Source of the DNA: an uncultured Alphaproteobacteria bacterium
Lineage (GTDB): Bacteria > Pseudomonadota > Alphaproteobacteria > Rhodobacterales > Rhodobacteraceae
Assembly: GCA_902560505.1 (NCBI GenBank)
Contig: CACELY010000005.1
Span: 1 to 49,329, forward strand
Reading direction: 5' to 3'
DNA: 49,329 nucleotides
The position numbers and the translations under genes are program-made. Shown here one piece after another: positions 40,523 to 49,060 of the stretch. Below the pieces are notes generated by a model. That model searched no databases. It was given only the letters and a program-made list of their open reading frames with translations, and had not been told where the DNA came from. Position 1 is the stretch's first letter. Each line of letters opens with the position of its first letter.

Positions 40523-41893
40523 ATGAACAGAATAGTTAATTCAATTGAGGCCAAAGACATTGAAAACCATTTCCATCCGTATACTAACCCCCAAGCACTT
40601 AAAGAGTCTGGTCCACATGTGATTTGCAGGGGAGAAGGCGTCTACGTTTACGATAATTCAAATACAAGATTTATAGAGGGTATGAGTGGTTTGTGGTGTG
40701 CGTCATTGGGGTTCAATAATAAAGATTTAGTTGAGGCTGCTACCAAGCAAATGGAAAAGCTCCCCTTCTATCATAGTTTCGCGGGTAAAGTGCCGGAGGT
40801 TGCTGCAAACTTGGCTGAAAAACTTGTTGGAATAGCTCCAGAAGGATTAGATAAAGTTTTCTTTTGCAATTCAGGATCCGAGGCTAATGATACTGCAATT
40901 AAGGTTGTCTGGTACTATCAAAACGCTCTAGGCCGACCTGAAAAGAAGAAAATTATCAGTCGAAAAAGGGGTTACCATGGGGTAACTATGGTTGCAGGAA
41001 GTTTAACAGGACTACCGTATGCTCAAGACGGGTTTGGTTTACCGTTAGACTTTGTCAGGCATACCTCTTGTCCGCATTATTTTATAGAAAAACTTGAAGG
41101 TGAGTCTGAACAAAATTTTGTAGACAGAATGTTAAATAATCTAGAGGAACTTATCCTTGAAGAAGGTCCTGATACTATTGGAGCTTTTATCGCGGAGCCT
41201 GTCATGGGAGCCGGTGGAGTGATTATTCCTCCTAAAAATTATTTTTCTAAAGTACAGGCATTGCTGAAGAAATACGACGTACTTTTTATTGCAGATGAAG
41301 TGATCTGTGGATTTGGTAGAACAGGTAATATGTGGGGCACAGAAACGTTTGATTTAAAACCTGATATCTTAACTTGTGCCAAGGCTTTGTCAGCTGCTTA
41401 TGCGCCAATATCAGCCTTACTCATTAATAAAACTATTGTTTCTGAGATAGAAAACCAGGCCAACGAACTCGGTATTTTTGGGCATGGTTTTACATATTCT
41501 GCGCACCCTATGTCAGCTGCAGTGGCTCTTAGAACCCTTGAAATTTATGAAGAGAAAAAAATAGTGGAGCATGTGAGGAATATGGAAAAAAGTTTTATTG
41601 AAAGGGTGAAAAACTTAAAAAAATATGACTTTGTTGGAGATGCTAGGGCCATTGGGTTAATTGGTGCAATAGAATTTGTCTCTGAGCCCCAGTCAAATAA
41701 TAAACCAGATCCAAGTAGAAAAGTTGCTGCAAAGATACAGCAAAAAATCCAAGACGAAGGTGTTATTTTAAGGCCGCTTCCAGGCGACAGTTTGGCGTTC
41801 TGTCCACCCTTAATTATTGAAGAACGTCAAATTAATGAGATGTTTGATAAAATTGACAGTGTTTTAGCAAGAATTGATTTCCAAATTTTATGA
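40523..41893 (+). CDS. Class III PLP-dependent aminotransferase (omega-amino acid type)
   Basis: This 456-residue fold-type I aminotransferase acts on terminal amino groups, such as beta-alanine, taurine, GABA or polyamines, usually with pyruvate. Characteristic segments are HPYTNPQAL near the start, GMSGLWCASLGFNNKDL, CNSGSEANDTAIKVVWYY, and DEVICGFGRTGNMWGTE. The Schiff-base lysine (residue 287) is in TCAKALSAAYAPISA, and HGFTYSAHPMSAAVAL follows. GGAGGAAA precedes the ATG. It is the first of three same-strand metabolic genes, though the SDR gene has its own predicted promoter. The exact donor cannot be read from sequence. Confidence 0.87.
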   Translation: MNRIVNSIEAKDIENHFHPYTNPQALKESGPHVICRGEGVYVYDNSNTRFIEGMSGLWCASLGFNNKDLVEAATKQMEKLPFYHSFAGKVPEVAANLAEKLVGIAPEGLDKVFFCNSGSEANDTAIKVVWYYQNALGRPEKKKIISRKRGYHGVTMVAGSLTGLPYAQDGFGLPLDFVRHTSCPHYFIEKLEGESEQNFVDRMLNNLEELILEEGPDTIGAFIAEPVMGAGGVIIPPKNYFSKVQALLKKYDVLFIADEVICGFGRTGNMWGTETFDLKPDILTCAKALSAAYAPISALLINKTIVSEIENQANELGIFGHGFTYSAHPMSAAVALRTLEIYEEKKIVEHVRNMEKSFIERVKNLKKYDFVGDARAIGLIGAIEFVSEPQSNNKPDPSRKVAAKIQQKIQDEGVILRPLPGDSLAFCPPLIIEERQINEMFDKIDSVLARIDFQIL

Positions 41894-41898
41894 TATTG

Positions 41899-41927
41899 TT
41901 GAAAACTAAAAAATGAAATGCTAAAAT
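41899..41927 (+). promoter_or_regulatory. Predicted SDR gene promoter
   Basis: TTGAAA (41899-41904) and TAAAAT (41922-41927) are 17 bases apart, each a 5/6 match to consensus, beginning right after the aminotransferase stop. The resulting leader would be about 40 bases. This is one of the best sigma-70-like promoters in the window. Confidence 0.55.
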
Positions 41928-41975
41928 CTGACTAAATCGATCGGAATTAAAATAATTTGCAGGGGTTATAGAACG

Positions 41976-42716
41976 ATGGTTGATGATTCAGAACAAAAAA
42001 TAATATTGTTGACGGGAGCAAGTAGAGGCATAGGCCATGCTACCGTTCGAAAATTTTCTGAAGAAAAGTGGCGTGTAATTACATGTTCTAGGCAGGCGTT
42101 TGACACAAAATGTCCCTGGCCTGGGGGTGAGGTGAATCATGTTCAAGTCGATCTATCAAATCCAAACAATACGCTGGAGGCTATTGATGAGGTTAAAAAA
42201 CGACTAAATGGTAAATTGCATGCGCTTGTAAACAATGCTGGGATATCGCCTAAAGGGGAGAATGGAGAAAGGCTGGATACTCTAGGAACGGACTTAAGTA
42301 CATGGGGAAAGGTTTTTCATGTCAACTTTTTTGCCTCGGTAATTTTAGCAAGAGGATTAAAGGAAGAATTATTAAGAGCCCAAGGGGCGATTGTAAATGT
42401 GACATCAATCGCAGGAAGTAGGGTGCATCCTTTTGCTGGCGCTGCCTACGCTACATCAAAAGCAGCCTTGGGAGCTTTAACTAGGGAAATGTCGAAAGAT
42501 TTTGGTCCCTTAGGTGTGAGAGTAAACGCTATTGCACCCGGGGAAGTTAAGACGGCAATTTTGAGTGAAGGTACCGACAAAATAGTTGCTGATATTCCGA
42601 TGAAACGGCTTGGCTTACCGGAAGAAGTGGCTGACACGATTTTTTATTTATGTTCCAAAGAAGCGAGTTATGTATCAGGCGCAGAAATTGAGATTAACGG
42701 GGGGCAGCATGTTTAG
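41976..42716 (+). CDS. Short-chain dehydrogenase/reductase
   Basis: This 246-residue classical SDR has the cofactor motif TGASRGIGHA near residue 14, NNAGIS near residue 86, a catalytic serine in VNVTSIAGS and YATSKAAL with the Tyr/Lys pair near residue 156. The Arg/Ser pattern around CSRQAF suggests NADP(H) preference, weakly. The substrate is unknown. Its neighbours (aminotransferase before, glycerate kinase 56 bases after) allow a guess that it reduces a semialdehyde or keto acid, but this is inference from position. Confidence 0.85.
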   Translation: MVDDSEQKIILLTGASRGIGHATVRKFSEEKWRVITCSRQAFDTKCPWPGGEVNHVQVDLSNPNNTLEAIDEVKKRLNGKLHALVNNAGISPKGENGERLDTLGTDLSTWGKVFHVNFFASVILARGLKEELLRAQGAIVNVTSIAGSRVHPFAGAAYATSKAALGALTREMSKDFGPLGVRVNAIAPGEVKTAILSEGTDKIVADIPMKRLGLPEEVADTIFYLCSKEASYVSGAEIEINGGQHV

Positions 42717-42772
42717 GAACATATGCAAATTTAGCTTTTCTCAAGTTTGAATTATAAATCTGAAACATTTCA

Positions 42773-44029
42773 ATGGTAAACGAAAAATACGACGATAAAA
42801 AAATTCTTAAAGACATATTTTTAGGGTCTCTAGAATTAGCTGATCCAGCAAAAAAACTTGAAAAGATGAAGTTTGACTCTCCTTTAGGAAGGCTTTTTTT
42901 CGTAGCTGTTGGAAAAGGTGCAGGACGCCTGGCAAAGGCTTTTTTTAAAACTTATAAAGAAAAAGCCAATGGAATTGTGGTTATTCCTGAAAATGAAAAT
43001 TGCGATGATTTAGAGTGTGAGGTGATTAAATCTACGCACCCTATTCCCTCACAGAAAGGTTTAAACGCATCCCATAAACTCCTAAAAGCAATCTCAAGGC
43101 TTGGAAAAGATGATCTGCTAATTTTTTGTATTTCAGGAGGAGCTTCGTCTTTATTACCTTTTCCTCCAAAGGGCTACTGTCTTGAAGATGAAATTCATTT
43201 AAACCGGGTTTTGCTTGGTTCTGGTTTGTCGATTAGAGAAATGAATCTTTACCGGGGCGAGTTTTCTCAAATAAAGGGAGGTAAACTCGCATTAGCTGCT
43301 TCTCCCTGTCCGATAATTAATTTAGTTGTATCTGACATTCCCGGTGGAGATTTATCTCTTGTTGGGAGTGGCCCAACATTTGTTCCTGATATGAACAGAA
43401 TAACTACCAGTGATTTAGATTTTGGGTCGAAAATTAACAAGTTTTTTTCAGAAAATAAAAAAAGATTAAGTGATCTCAAAGATCAAGATGCGATAGTACA
43501 AAAGTCAGTATGCATTGGGTCTAGCGCTATATTATTGGATAGTGTGCGAGATTATATCGAGAAAAAATATAAATTTAACCTTTTATTACTATCCTCAGAG
43601 TTTGAGGGTGATGCGGCATCTTTGGCAAGGTTCCATGCATCAATTTTTAAAGAGATAAAACGATTTGATCGACCAATTAAAAAGCCAGCAATTATCGTCT
43701 CAAGCGGTGAAGCTCACGTCAGGTTACCCAAAAACCATGGTAAAGGGGGTAGAAATTCACATTTCGCCTTGGCATTAGCAAAAGAAATCGAGGGTGTCCC
43801 TGGAATCACAGCTCTAGTGGCTGACACTGATGGAATTGATGGATTTGAAAAAAATGCAGGAGCAATTATTTCGGGAGATACTGTCAAGGTATTGAAAAAA
43901 GAAGCGCCATCAAAAGATTTTTTAAGTGAATGCGACTCGTTTTCGGCGCATAAAATAGCTTCAAGCCTATTTTATTCTGGTGCTACTGGAATAAATTTAA
44001 ACGATATTAGGATTGCAATTGTAAGGTGA
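42773..44029 (+). CDS. Glycerate 2-kinase (MOFRL/GckA type)
   Basis: This 418-residue protein belongs to the MOFRL-type glycerate kinase family, which phosphorylates D-glycerate to 2-phosphoglycerate, feeding it to glycolysis. Diagnostic segments are AVGKGAGRLAKAF near the N-terminus, STHPIPSQKGLNAS, and FCISGGASSLLPFPP. VSDIPGGDLSLVGSGPT follows, with GEAHVRLPKNHGKGGRNSHFAL and ALVADTDGIDGFEKNAGAI in the C-terminal MOFRL domain. Glycerate can come from hydroxypyruvate (serine route) or tartronate semialdehyde (glycolate or glyoxylate route), either of which would suit the neighbouring aminotransferase and SDR. Confidence 0.87.
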   Translation: MVNEKYDDKKILKDIFLGSLELADPAKKLEKMKFDSPLGRLFFVAVGKGAGRLAKAFFKTYKEKANGIVVIPENENCDDLECEVIKSTHPIPSQKGLNASHKLLKAISRLGKDDLLIFCISGGASSLLPFPPKGYCLEDEIHLNRVLLGSGLSIREMNLYRGEFSQIKGGKLALAASPCPIINLVVSDIPGGDLSLVGSGPTFVPDMNRITTSDLDFGSKINKFFSENKKRLSDLKDQDAIVQKSVCIGSSAILLDSVRDYIEKKYKFNLLLLSSEFEGDAASLARFHASIFKEIKRFDRPIKKPAIIVSSGEAHVRLPKNHGKGGRNSHFALALAKEIEGVPGITALVADTDGIDGFEKNAGAIISGDTVKVLKKEAPSKDFLSECDSFSAHKIASSLFYSGATGINLNDIRIAIVR

Positions 44030-44071
44030 CGGAAGTGTAATAGTAAGTTGCTTTTAGTACTTTTTGTCACA

Positions 44072-44108
44072 AGGCCAAAAAGCCTGTTGTTTTATCAATT
44101 TTTTTTCC
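44072..44108 (+). terminator. Possible weak terminator after the glycerate kinase gene
   Basis: AGGC (44072-44075) pairs with GCCT (44082-44085) around CAAAAA, followed by GTTGTTTTATC and a run of eight T (44099-44106). The stem is short, so termination may be partial. The T-rich tail is shared with the promoter of the next gene. Confidence 0.3.
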
Positions 44109-44115
44109 CTACAAT
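44087..44115 (+). promoter_or_regulatory. Predicted promoter of acyl-CoA ligase/Liv operon
   Basis: TTGTTT (44087-44092) and TACAAT (44110-44115) are 17 bases apart; the -10 box is a 5/6 match. It ends 43 bases before the start of the AMP-binding gene and would drive the ligase and transporter genes. Confidence 0.5.
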
Positions 44116-44157
44116 TTTAAATAAAAATGTTTTCTTCAAAAAGTCTTGGGAGGGATA

Positions 44158-46113
44158 ATGACGGAGAATAGCGCTGTGCTTGATACTATGCCGAAGTTAC
44201 TGGCTAGGAATGTTAGTAAATTCGGAGACTCACCTGCTTTTAGGGAAAAAGATCTCGGGATATGGCAAACGTGGACATGGAAAGAGTCTAGCGAAGAAAT
44301 ACATAAATTATCAAAGGGCCTCATAAAGCTTGGCGTTCAAGAGGGTGATCACGTTGCTGTGATTGGAAGGAATAGACCATCTTTATATTGGTCTCTATTG
44401 GCTTGCCAACACATTGGCGCAATACCCGTGCCTCTCTATCAAGATGCGGTTGCAGAGGAAATGGAGTACATTCTTTCCCACTGTGGTGCTTCGTTTGCCA
44501 TAGTCGGGGATCAAGAGCAGGTTGATAAAATACTCGAAATTTCGGATCGATTAAAAGGATTCAAAGATATAGTGTTCGTAGATCCCAAGGGGCTCAGAAA
44601 GTATGATAAGAAAAATTTGCATAGTATCTCTGACATCCTGGAGATTGGATCTGGCGATAGCGCTGAGCTGGATAAAGAATTAAAGCGCCGTGTAGAGAAA
44701 GTAATCGGAGATACGACATGTGTTTTACTCTACACGTCTGGAACAACAGGGAAATCTAAAGGGGTTGTGCAAACACATCGAGCAATAATTGGAGCATCAG
44801 GAGGTGCCAACCAACATGATAGCTGGACACATCATGATTATTTGCTTTCTTATTTGCCAATGGCTTGGGTTGGAGATTTCATGATTTCAGTGGCGCAAGG
44901 TATGGGAGCAGGTGCTTGTATTAACTGTCCGGAAGGTCCCGAGACAATGCAAGTTGATTTGAGGGAAATTGGCCCATCAATATTCTTTGGCCCGCCTCCA
45001 TTGTGGGAACGTCTTAAGACCTCGGTTTTTATAAGAATTGAAGATGCTGCATTCTTTAAAAAAGTTGCATTTAAATATTTCATGGCGCACGCAGAAAAAG
45101 TAGGGCGGGATATTTTGGAAAAAAGAAAAGTTGGACTGTTAGACAGGCTTAAATATTCTCTAGGTAACTTCCTGATTTATGCACCGCTCAAGAATATGCT
45201 GGGTTTCTCGAATGTGAGAATAGCCTACACTGCAGGAGATTTAATAAGTGCAGAGCTTTTTGATTTTTATCGCTCACTTGGCATAAACCTGAAACAACTT
45301 TACGGACAAACCGAGGCTTCAGTTTTTCTTACAATGCAAGGTAATGATGAGGTTTTTTCGGATACTGTCGGAAAACCAATTGAAGGAGTGGAGTTGAAAA
45401 TAGCGCCTTCGGGGGAGATTTTGTATAAATCTGTTGGGTCTTTTAAAGAGTACTACAAAAACCCCAAGGCTACTGGCGAAACAAAGGATAAGGATGGGTG
45501 GGTAGCAACTGGTGATGCAGGATATATTGATGAGGATACAGGCCAATTACGGATTATTGACAGAGCCAAGGACGTAGGCAAACTAAAGAACGGAGCACTA
45601 TTTGCGCCAAAATATGTTGAAAACAAGCTAAAGTTTTTTCCAAATATATTGGAGGCAGTATTGTTCGGTGATAAAAAAGAGTTTTGTGTAGCGTTTTTAA
45701 ATATTGATATGACTGCTGTTGGAAACTGGGCTGAGAAGAACAATATTTCATACTCTTCCTATCAGGAACTAGCCTCAAATAGCGAAGTGGCTAATATTCT
45801 GAAGGAGCACGTAGAAGATGTTAACATGGCATTGGCAAAGGACTCTATGATGTCTGGCTGTCAGATAAGAAAGTTTTTAGTTTTACACAAAGAGCTTGAT
45901 CCTGATGATGGTGAGATAACAAGAACTCGAAAAGTTAAGAGGGCTTTTATAAACGAAAAATATGATGATCTCGTCAGCGCCCTTTACTCAGACAATGGGT
46001 CTGTTGATACGAAAACGGAGGTAACTTATGAAGATGGTCGCAAAGGTTATTTAGAGGCAACACTTTCAATAGTAGACGCTACCATTTACCAACTTCAAGA
46101 AGCAGCAGAATAG
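44158..46113 (+). CDS. AMP-forming long-chain acyl-CoA synthetase family protein
   Basis: This 651-residue adenylate-forming enzyme activates a carboxylic acid with ATP and joins it to CoA. Motifs include the P-loop LLYTSGTTGKSKGVVQTH near residue 194, SYLPMAW, and LKQLYGQTEASVF near residue 379. DGWVATGDAGYID and the hinge RIIDRAKDVGKL follow. It resembles the long-chain FadD15/ACSL-like group. I choose the ATG at 44158 because GGGAGGG just precedes it; the in-frame TTG at 44146 would overlap that site. The livG-like gene follows 23 bases later, a pairing that hints the transporter's cargo is a carboxylic acid that the ligase activates. Confidence 0.86.
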   Translation: MTENSAVLDTMPKLLARNVSKFGDSPAFREKDLGIWQTWTWKESSEEIHKLSKGLIKLGVQEGDHVAVIGRNRPSLYWSLLACQHIGAIPVPLYQDAVAEEMEYILSHCGASFAIVGDQEQVDKILEISDRLKGFKDIVFVDPKGLRKYDKKNLHSISDILEIGSGDSAELDKELKRRVEKVIGDTTCVLLYTSGTTGKSKGVVQTHRAIIGASGGANQHDSWTHHDYLLSYLPMAWVGDFMISVAQGMGAGACINCPEGPETMQVDLREIGPSIFFGPPPLWERLKTSVFIRIEDAAFFKKVAFKYFMAHAEKVGRDILEKRKVGLLDRLKYSLGNFLIYAPLKNMLGFSNVRIAYTAGDLISAELFDFYRSLGINLKQLYGQTEASVFLTMQGNDEVFSDTVGKPIEGVELKIAPSGEILYKSVGSFKEYYKNPKATGETKDKDGWVATGDAGYIDEDTGQLRIIDRAKDVGKLKNGALFAPKYVENKLKFFPNILEAVLFGDKKEFCVAFLNIDMTAVGNWAEKNNISYSSYQELASNSEVANILKEHVEDVNMALAKDSMMSGCQIRKFLVLHKELDPDDGEITRTRKVKRAFINEKYDDLVSALYSDNGSVDTKTEVTYEDGRKGYLEATLSIVDATIYQLQEAAE

Positions 46114-46136
46114 GAAAAGACTAGGGATTTAATAAA

Positions 46137-46919
46137 ATGAACGAAAAAGTGCCCAAAATAATTATGGAAGTTAAAAATATTAACCTTAGGTTTGGAGGGG
46201 TGGTTGCAATACAAGGTGTCTCTTTTGATATCCACGAAGGTGAAATACGAGCAATCATAGGTCCCAATGGGGCAGGGAAATCATCTATGCTGAATGTGAT
46301 CAACGGATTTTATCACCCTCAAGAGGGCGAAATTTGGTTTGACGGCCAAAAAAGACCGTCTATGGAGCCATACGAGGTGGCGAAGACCGGCATCGCAAGA
46401 ACGTTTCAGAATATCGCGCTTTTCAAAGGAATGACGACTATTGAGAATGTGATGACTGGCCGACAACTACAGATGAATAAAAATATTTTTTGGCAAATGC
46501 TAAGATATGGGCCTGCAATAGAAGAGGAGGTTCAACATCGAAAAAGGTGTGAAGAGATAATAGATTTCCTTGAAATTAATCATATCAGAAAAACGCCAGT
46601 GGGGTCCTTACCGTACGGACTACAAAAGAGAGTCGAGTTGGCAAGAGCGTTAGCGATGGAGCCAAACTTACTGTTATTAGACGAGCCTATGGCAGGAATG
46701 AATGTCGAAGAGAAACAGGATATGTCGAGGTTTATTGTGGAGGTTAACGAAGAATTTGGAACGACAATAGCTCTTATCGAACATGATATGGCTGTTGTCA
46801 TGGATCTAGCAGACCGAGTAGTGGTTTTAGACTATGGGAAGTTGCTGGCTGATGGGACGCCAAAAGAGGTCCAATCGAATCAAGCGGTGATTGATGCATA
46901 TTTAGGAGTACCTCACTAA
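46137..46919 (+). CDS. Branched-chain-amino-acid-type ABC transporter ATPase (LivG-like)
   Basis: This is a 260-residue ATPase of the HAAT (LivG/LivF) family. Walker A is GPNGAGKSSMLN near residue 42, the segment after it is typical LivG (TGIARTFQNIALFKGMTTIE), the signature is LPYGLQKRVELARAL, and Walker B is LLLLDEPMAGM. It ends with a short C-terminal AYLG motif like LivG proteins. The last base of its stop codon is shared with the next ATG (TAATG). Substrate identity rests on the missing binding protein. Confidence 0.9.
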   Translation: MNEKVPKIIMEVKNINLRFGGVVAIQGVSFDIHEGEIRAIIGPNGAGKSSMLNVINGFYHPQEGEIWFDGQKRPSMEPYEVAKTGIARTFQNIALFKGMTTIENVMTGRQLQMNKNIFWQMLRYGPAIEEEVQHRKRCEEIIDFLEINHIRKTPVGSLPYGLQKRVELARALAMEPNLLLLDEPMAGMNVEEKQDMSRFIVEVNEEFGTTIALIEHDMAVVMDLADRVVVLDYGKLLADGTPKEVQSNQAVIDAYLGVPH

Positions 46920-47875
46920 TGGAAATATTACATATGATTTTTATTGCGCCTTTCTTAGATATGGTAGCATTACCCGACCTATTTTTTCAGGGCCTTTGGG
47001 ATGGTTTTGTAGGCGGAACTTTATACGCGCTTCTTGCGTTAGGGTTTGTGTTAATATTTAAGGCCTCAGGAGTTTTTAATTTTTCACAACCGATTTTAAT
47101 GGTTTTGGCGGCATTAGCTTTGGTCAGCTTTTATGAAATGGGTATCAACCCATGGATAAGCGTGGCTTTAGTGCTATTTTTAATGTACGCACTTGCCTTC
47201 GGGGTTGAACGGGTAATATTGAGAAATCTAGTTAACCAAGATGGTAATATTTTATTTATGTCTACCATTGGTTTAACATTCGTCATTATTGGGGCTGCAC
47301 AATGGATCTTTGGAGGTGTGCCAAGATCGATGATACACGCAGAGCTAGGGTTTCCGGTTGGGAGTAGCGAGTGGCCTATGTTTGGGGGAGCAGTGTATTT
47401 TGAGCATATCGATATCTCTGCTGTCGTTCTTGCTAGTAGTTTGATAGCTATTTTAGCAGTATTTTTTAGTAAAACAAAGATAGGTCGAGGTCTTCGCGCG
47501 GTGGCAGATGACCATCAGGCAGCTCTTTCTGTAGGGATTTCACTTAACCAAATATGGGTGATCGTTTGGTTTGTTGCAGGAATTGTAGCGCTGGTTGGAG
47601 GACTTTTTTGGGGTGCCCGGTCGGATGTATCATTCGCATTACAAATTATCGGGTTGAAGGCATTACCTGTTTTGATTATCGGAGGGTTTACCTCGGTTCC
47701 TGGAGCAATTATCGGAGGTCTGATAATTGGATTAGGTGAAAAAATATTTGAAATATATTGGGGTCCCATGATGGGGGGAAGTGTCGAAGGTTGGTTCGCA
47801 TATGTAATTGCTTTGGTTTTTCTTTTGTTCAAGCCGCAGGGACTCTTTGGTGAAAAAATTATTGAGAGGGTTTAG
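46919..47875 (+). CDS. HAAT-family ABC permease (LivH-like)
   Basis: This 318-residue inner-membrane permease has about eight helices. Family marks are GGTLYALLALGFVLIFKASG near residue 30, IGRGLRAVADDHQAALSVGI (the cytoplasmic EAA-like loop) near residue 187, and IIGGFTSVPGAIIGGLIIGL late in the protein. It is coupled to the LivG-like gene by TAATG and to the LivM-like gene by a 2-base gap. A long N-terminus with the segment MIFIAPFLDMVALPDLFFQG precedes the first conserved helix. Confidence 0.9.
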   Translation: MEILHMIFIAPFLDMVALPDLFFQGLWDGFVGGTLYALLALGFVLIFKASGVFNFSQPILMVLAALALVSFYEMGINPWISVALVLFLMYALAFGVERVILRNLVNQDGNILFMSTIGLTFVIIGAAQWIFGGVPRSMIHAELGFPVGSSEWPMFGGAVYFEHIDISAVVLASSLIAILAVFFSKTKIGRGLRAVADDHQAALSVGISLNQIWVIVWFVAGIVALVGGLFWGARSDVSFALQIIGLKALPVLIIGGFTSVPGAIIGGLIIGLGEKIFEIYWGPMMGGSVEGWFAYVIALVFLLFKPQGLFGEKIIERV

Positions 47876-47877
47876 GT

Positions 47878-48966
47878 ATGTTTTATAAAGAGACTGGACA
47901 ATTTAAATCGAGGTATAAGGACGAATTAGCTGCCTTTCCATTATTCGAGGATAAGATCGGAATTGGTATACTATGTGTTTTAACCTTTTTAGTAATACCA
48001 ATGTTTGGTCTTCCAGGGCTCAATTACGAGTTTGCAATGGGGGCAATTATGATCCCTTGTATGATTTTTATAATTATGACTTTAGGTTTAAACATACTAC
48101 TTGGGTTCGCAGGACAGATTTCTCTAGGAACCGGAGCGTTTAGTGGAGTTGGGGCGTATGCTTTCTATAAATTTATTACAATTTTTCCCGACATCAACAT
48201 AATTATAGCTCTTGTGTTATCAGGGTTGGTAAGTGCTGTGGTAGGTGTCATTTTTGGCCTCCCGTCGCTGAAAATAAAAGGCTTCTACCTGATAGTAGCA
48301 ACTCTTGCTGCCCAATTTTTCCTGACATGGGCTTTTATACGAGTGGCATGGTTGTATAATTATAACGCAAGTGGGGCGATTGAAGGTCCTAACAAAGAAA
48401 TGTTCGGTATTATTATGATAGGCCCACAATCTGCTGGAATGACCCGATATTATTTTGTCTTGGTAACCCTTATTGTCCTTACGTGGCTCGCCTCCAATGT
48501 TATTAGAGGTCGCATTGGCCGCTCATGGATGATGATTAGAGACATGGATATCGCCGCTGAGCTTATTGGCATCAGACCACTTGTTGCAAAACTTTCTGCT
48601 TTTGCTTTTTCTTCTTTTTACATTGGAATTGCGGGCGCTTTGATGGTTTTCTTCTGGTTGGGTGCAGCCGAGGCAGAGAGCTTTGATATCAACCACAGCT
48701 TTCTGTATTTATTTATGGTGATAATCGGAGGTCTTGGATCAATAACAGGGTCATATATGGGTGCAATATTTGTGTGGGTCGTTCCGGTTTTAATTAAAGA
48801 AATTGGAAAATCTGCATTTGGTTTTGATGCTTTTGTGATGGAAAACTTTTCAACAATTTTACTAGGGGCTATGATTATTATTATTCTTATATTGGAACCG
48901 CACGGTCTAGCGCGACTTTGGCAAATAGCAAAGCAGAAGCTTAGATTGTGGCCGTTTCCGTATTAA
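47878..48966 (+). CDS. HAAT-family ABC permease (LivM-like)
   Basis: This 362-residue permease has about nine or ten membrane helices. It contains TLGLNILLGFAGQISLGTGA (near residue 63), RIGRSWMMIRDMDIAAELIG as the cytoplasmic coupling loop, and MVIIGGLGSITGSYMGAIF. These match LivM. GAGAGG precedes the ATG. After it, 94 non-coding bases separate the permease from the binding-protein gene; they hold a potential pseudoknot and a small hairpin. Confidence 0.9.
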   Translation: MFYKETGQFKSRYKDELAAFPLFEDKIGIGILCVLTFLVIPMFGLPGLNYEFAMGAIMIPCMIFIIMTLGLNILLGFAGQISLGTGAFSGVGAYAFYKFITIFPDINIIIALVLSGLVSAVVGVIFGLPSLKIKGFYLIVATLAAQFFLTWAFIRVAWLYNYNASGAIEGPNKEMFGIIMIGPQSAGMTRYYFVLVTLIVLTWLASNVIRGRIGRSWMMIRDMDIAAELIGIRPLVAKLSAFAFSSFYIGIAGALMVFFWLGAAEAESFDINHSFLYLFMVIIGGLGSITGSYMGAIFVWVVPVLIKEIGKSAFGFDAFVMENFSTILLGAMIIIILILEPHGLARLWQIAKQKLRLWPFPY

Positions 48967-48976
48967 TAACGAGTTT

Positions 48977-49019
48977 AGTGGAAGCTGAGCCGTTCCACTT
49001 GTTCGGGTATGTAGGCTCA
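48977..49019 (+). other. Candidate H-type RNA pseudoknot
   Basis: Stem 1 pairs AGTGGAA (48977-48983) with TTCCACT (48993-48999), seven perfect pairs. Within its loop, TGAGCC (48986-48991) is complementary to GGCTCA (49014-49019), giving six more pairs. Loop 1 is 2 bases, the junction is 1 base and loop 3 is 14 bases, which are near-ideal dimensions for an H-type pseudoknot. It lies between the LivM-like and binding-protein genes, 41 bases before the ATG. Function is inferred only: RNA stabiliser, processing site or ligand-responsive leader. Confidence 0.5.
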
Positions 49020-49030
49020 AATTAAATATG

Positions 49031-49042
49031 CAGCGAAAGCTG
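49031..49042 (+). promoter_or_regulatory. GNRA-loop hairpin before binding-protein gene
   Basis: CAGC (49031-49034) pairs with GCTG (49039-49042) around GAAA, a stable GNRA tetraloop. It sits six bases before the GGGAG ribosome site of the next gene and three T follow the stem. It may stabilise the 5' end of a processed binding-protein mRNA. Confidence 0.4.
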
Positions 49043-49060
49043 TTTAATAGGGAGAAAAAA

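Noticed and set aside
48967-49060. Identification of the pseudoknot as SAM-II, preQ1-II or another known class
   Set aside because: The topology is similar but I cannot match the conserved bases of any class that I remember, so I leave it unnamed.
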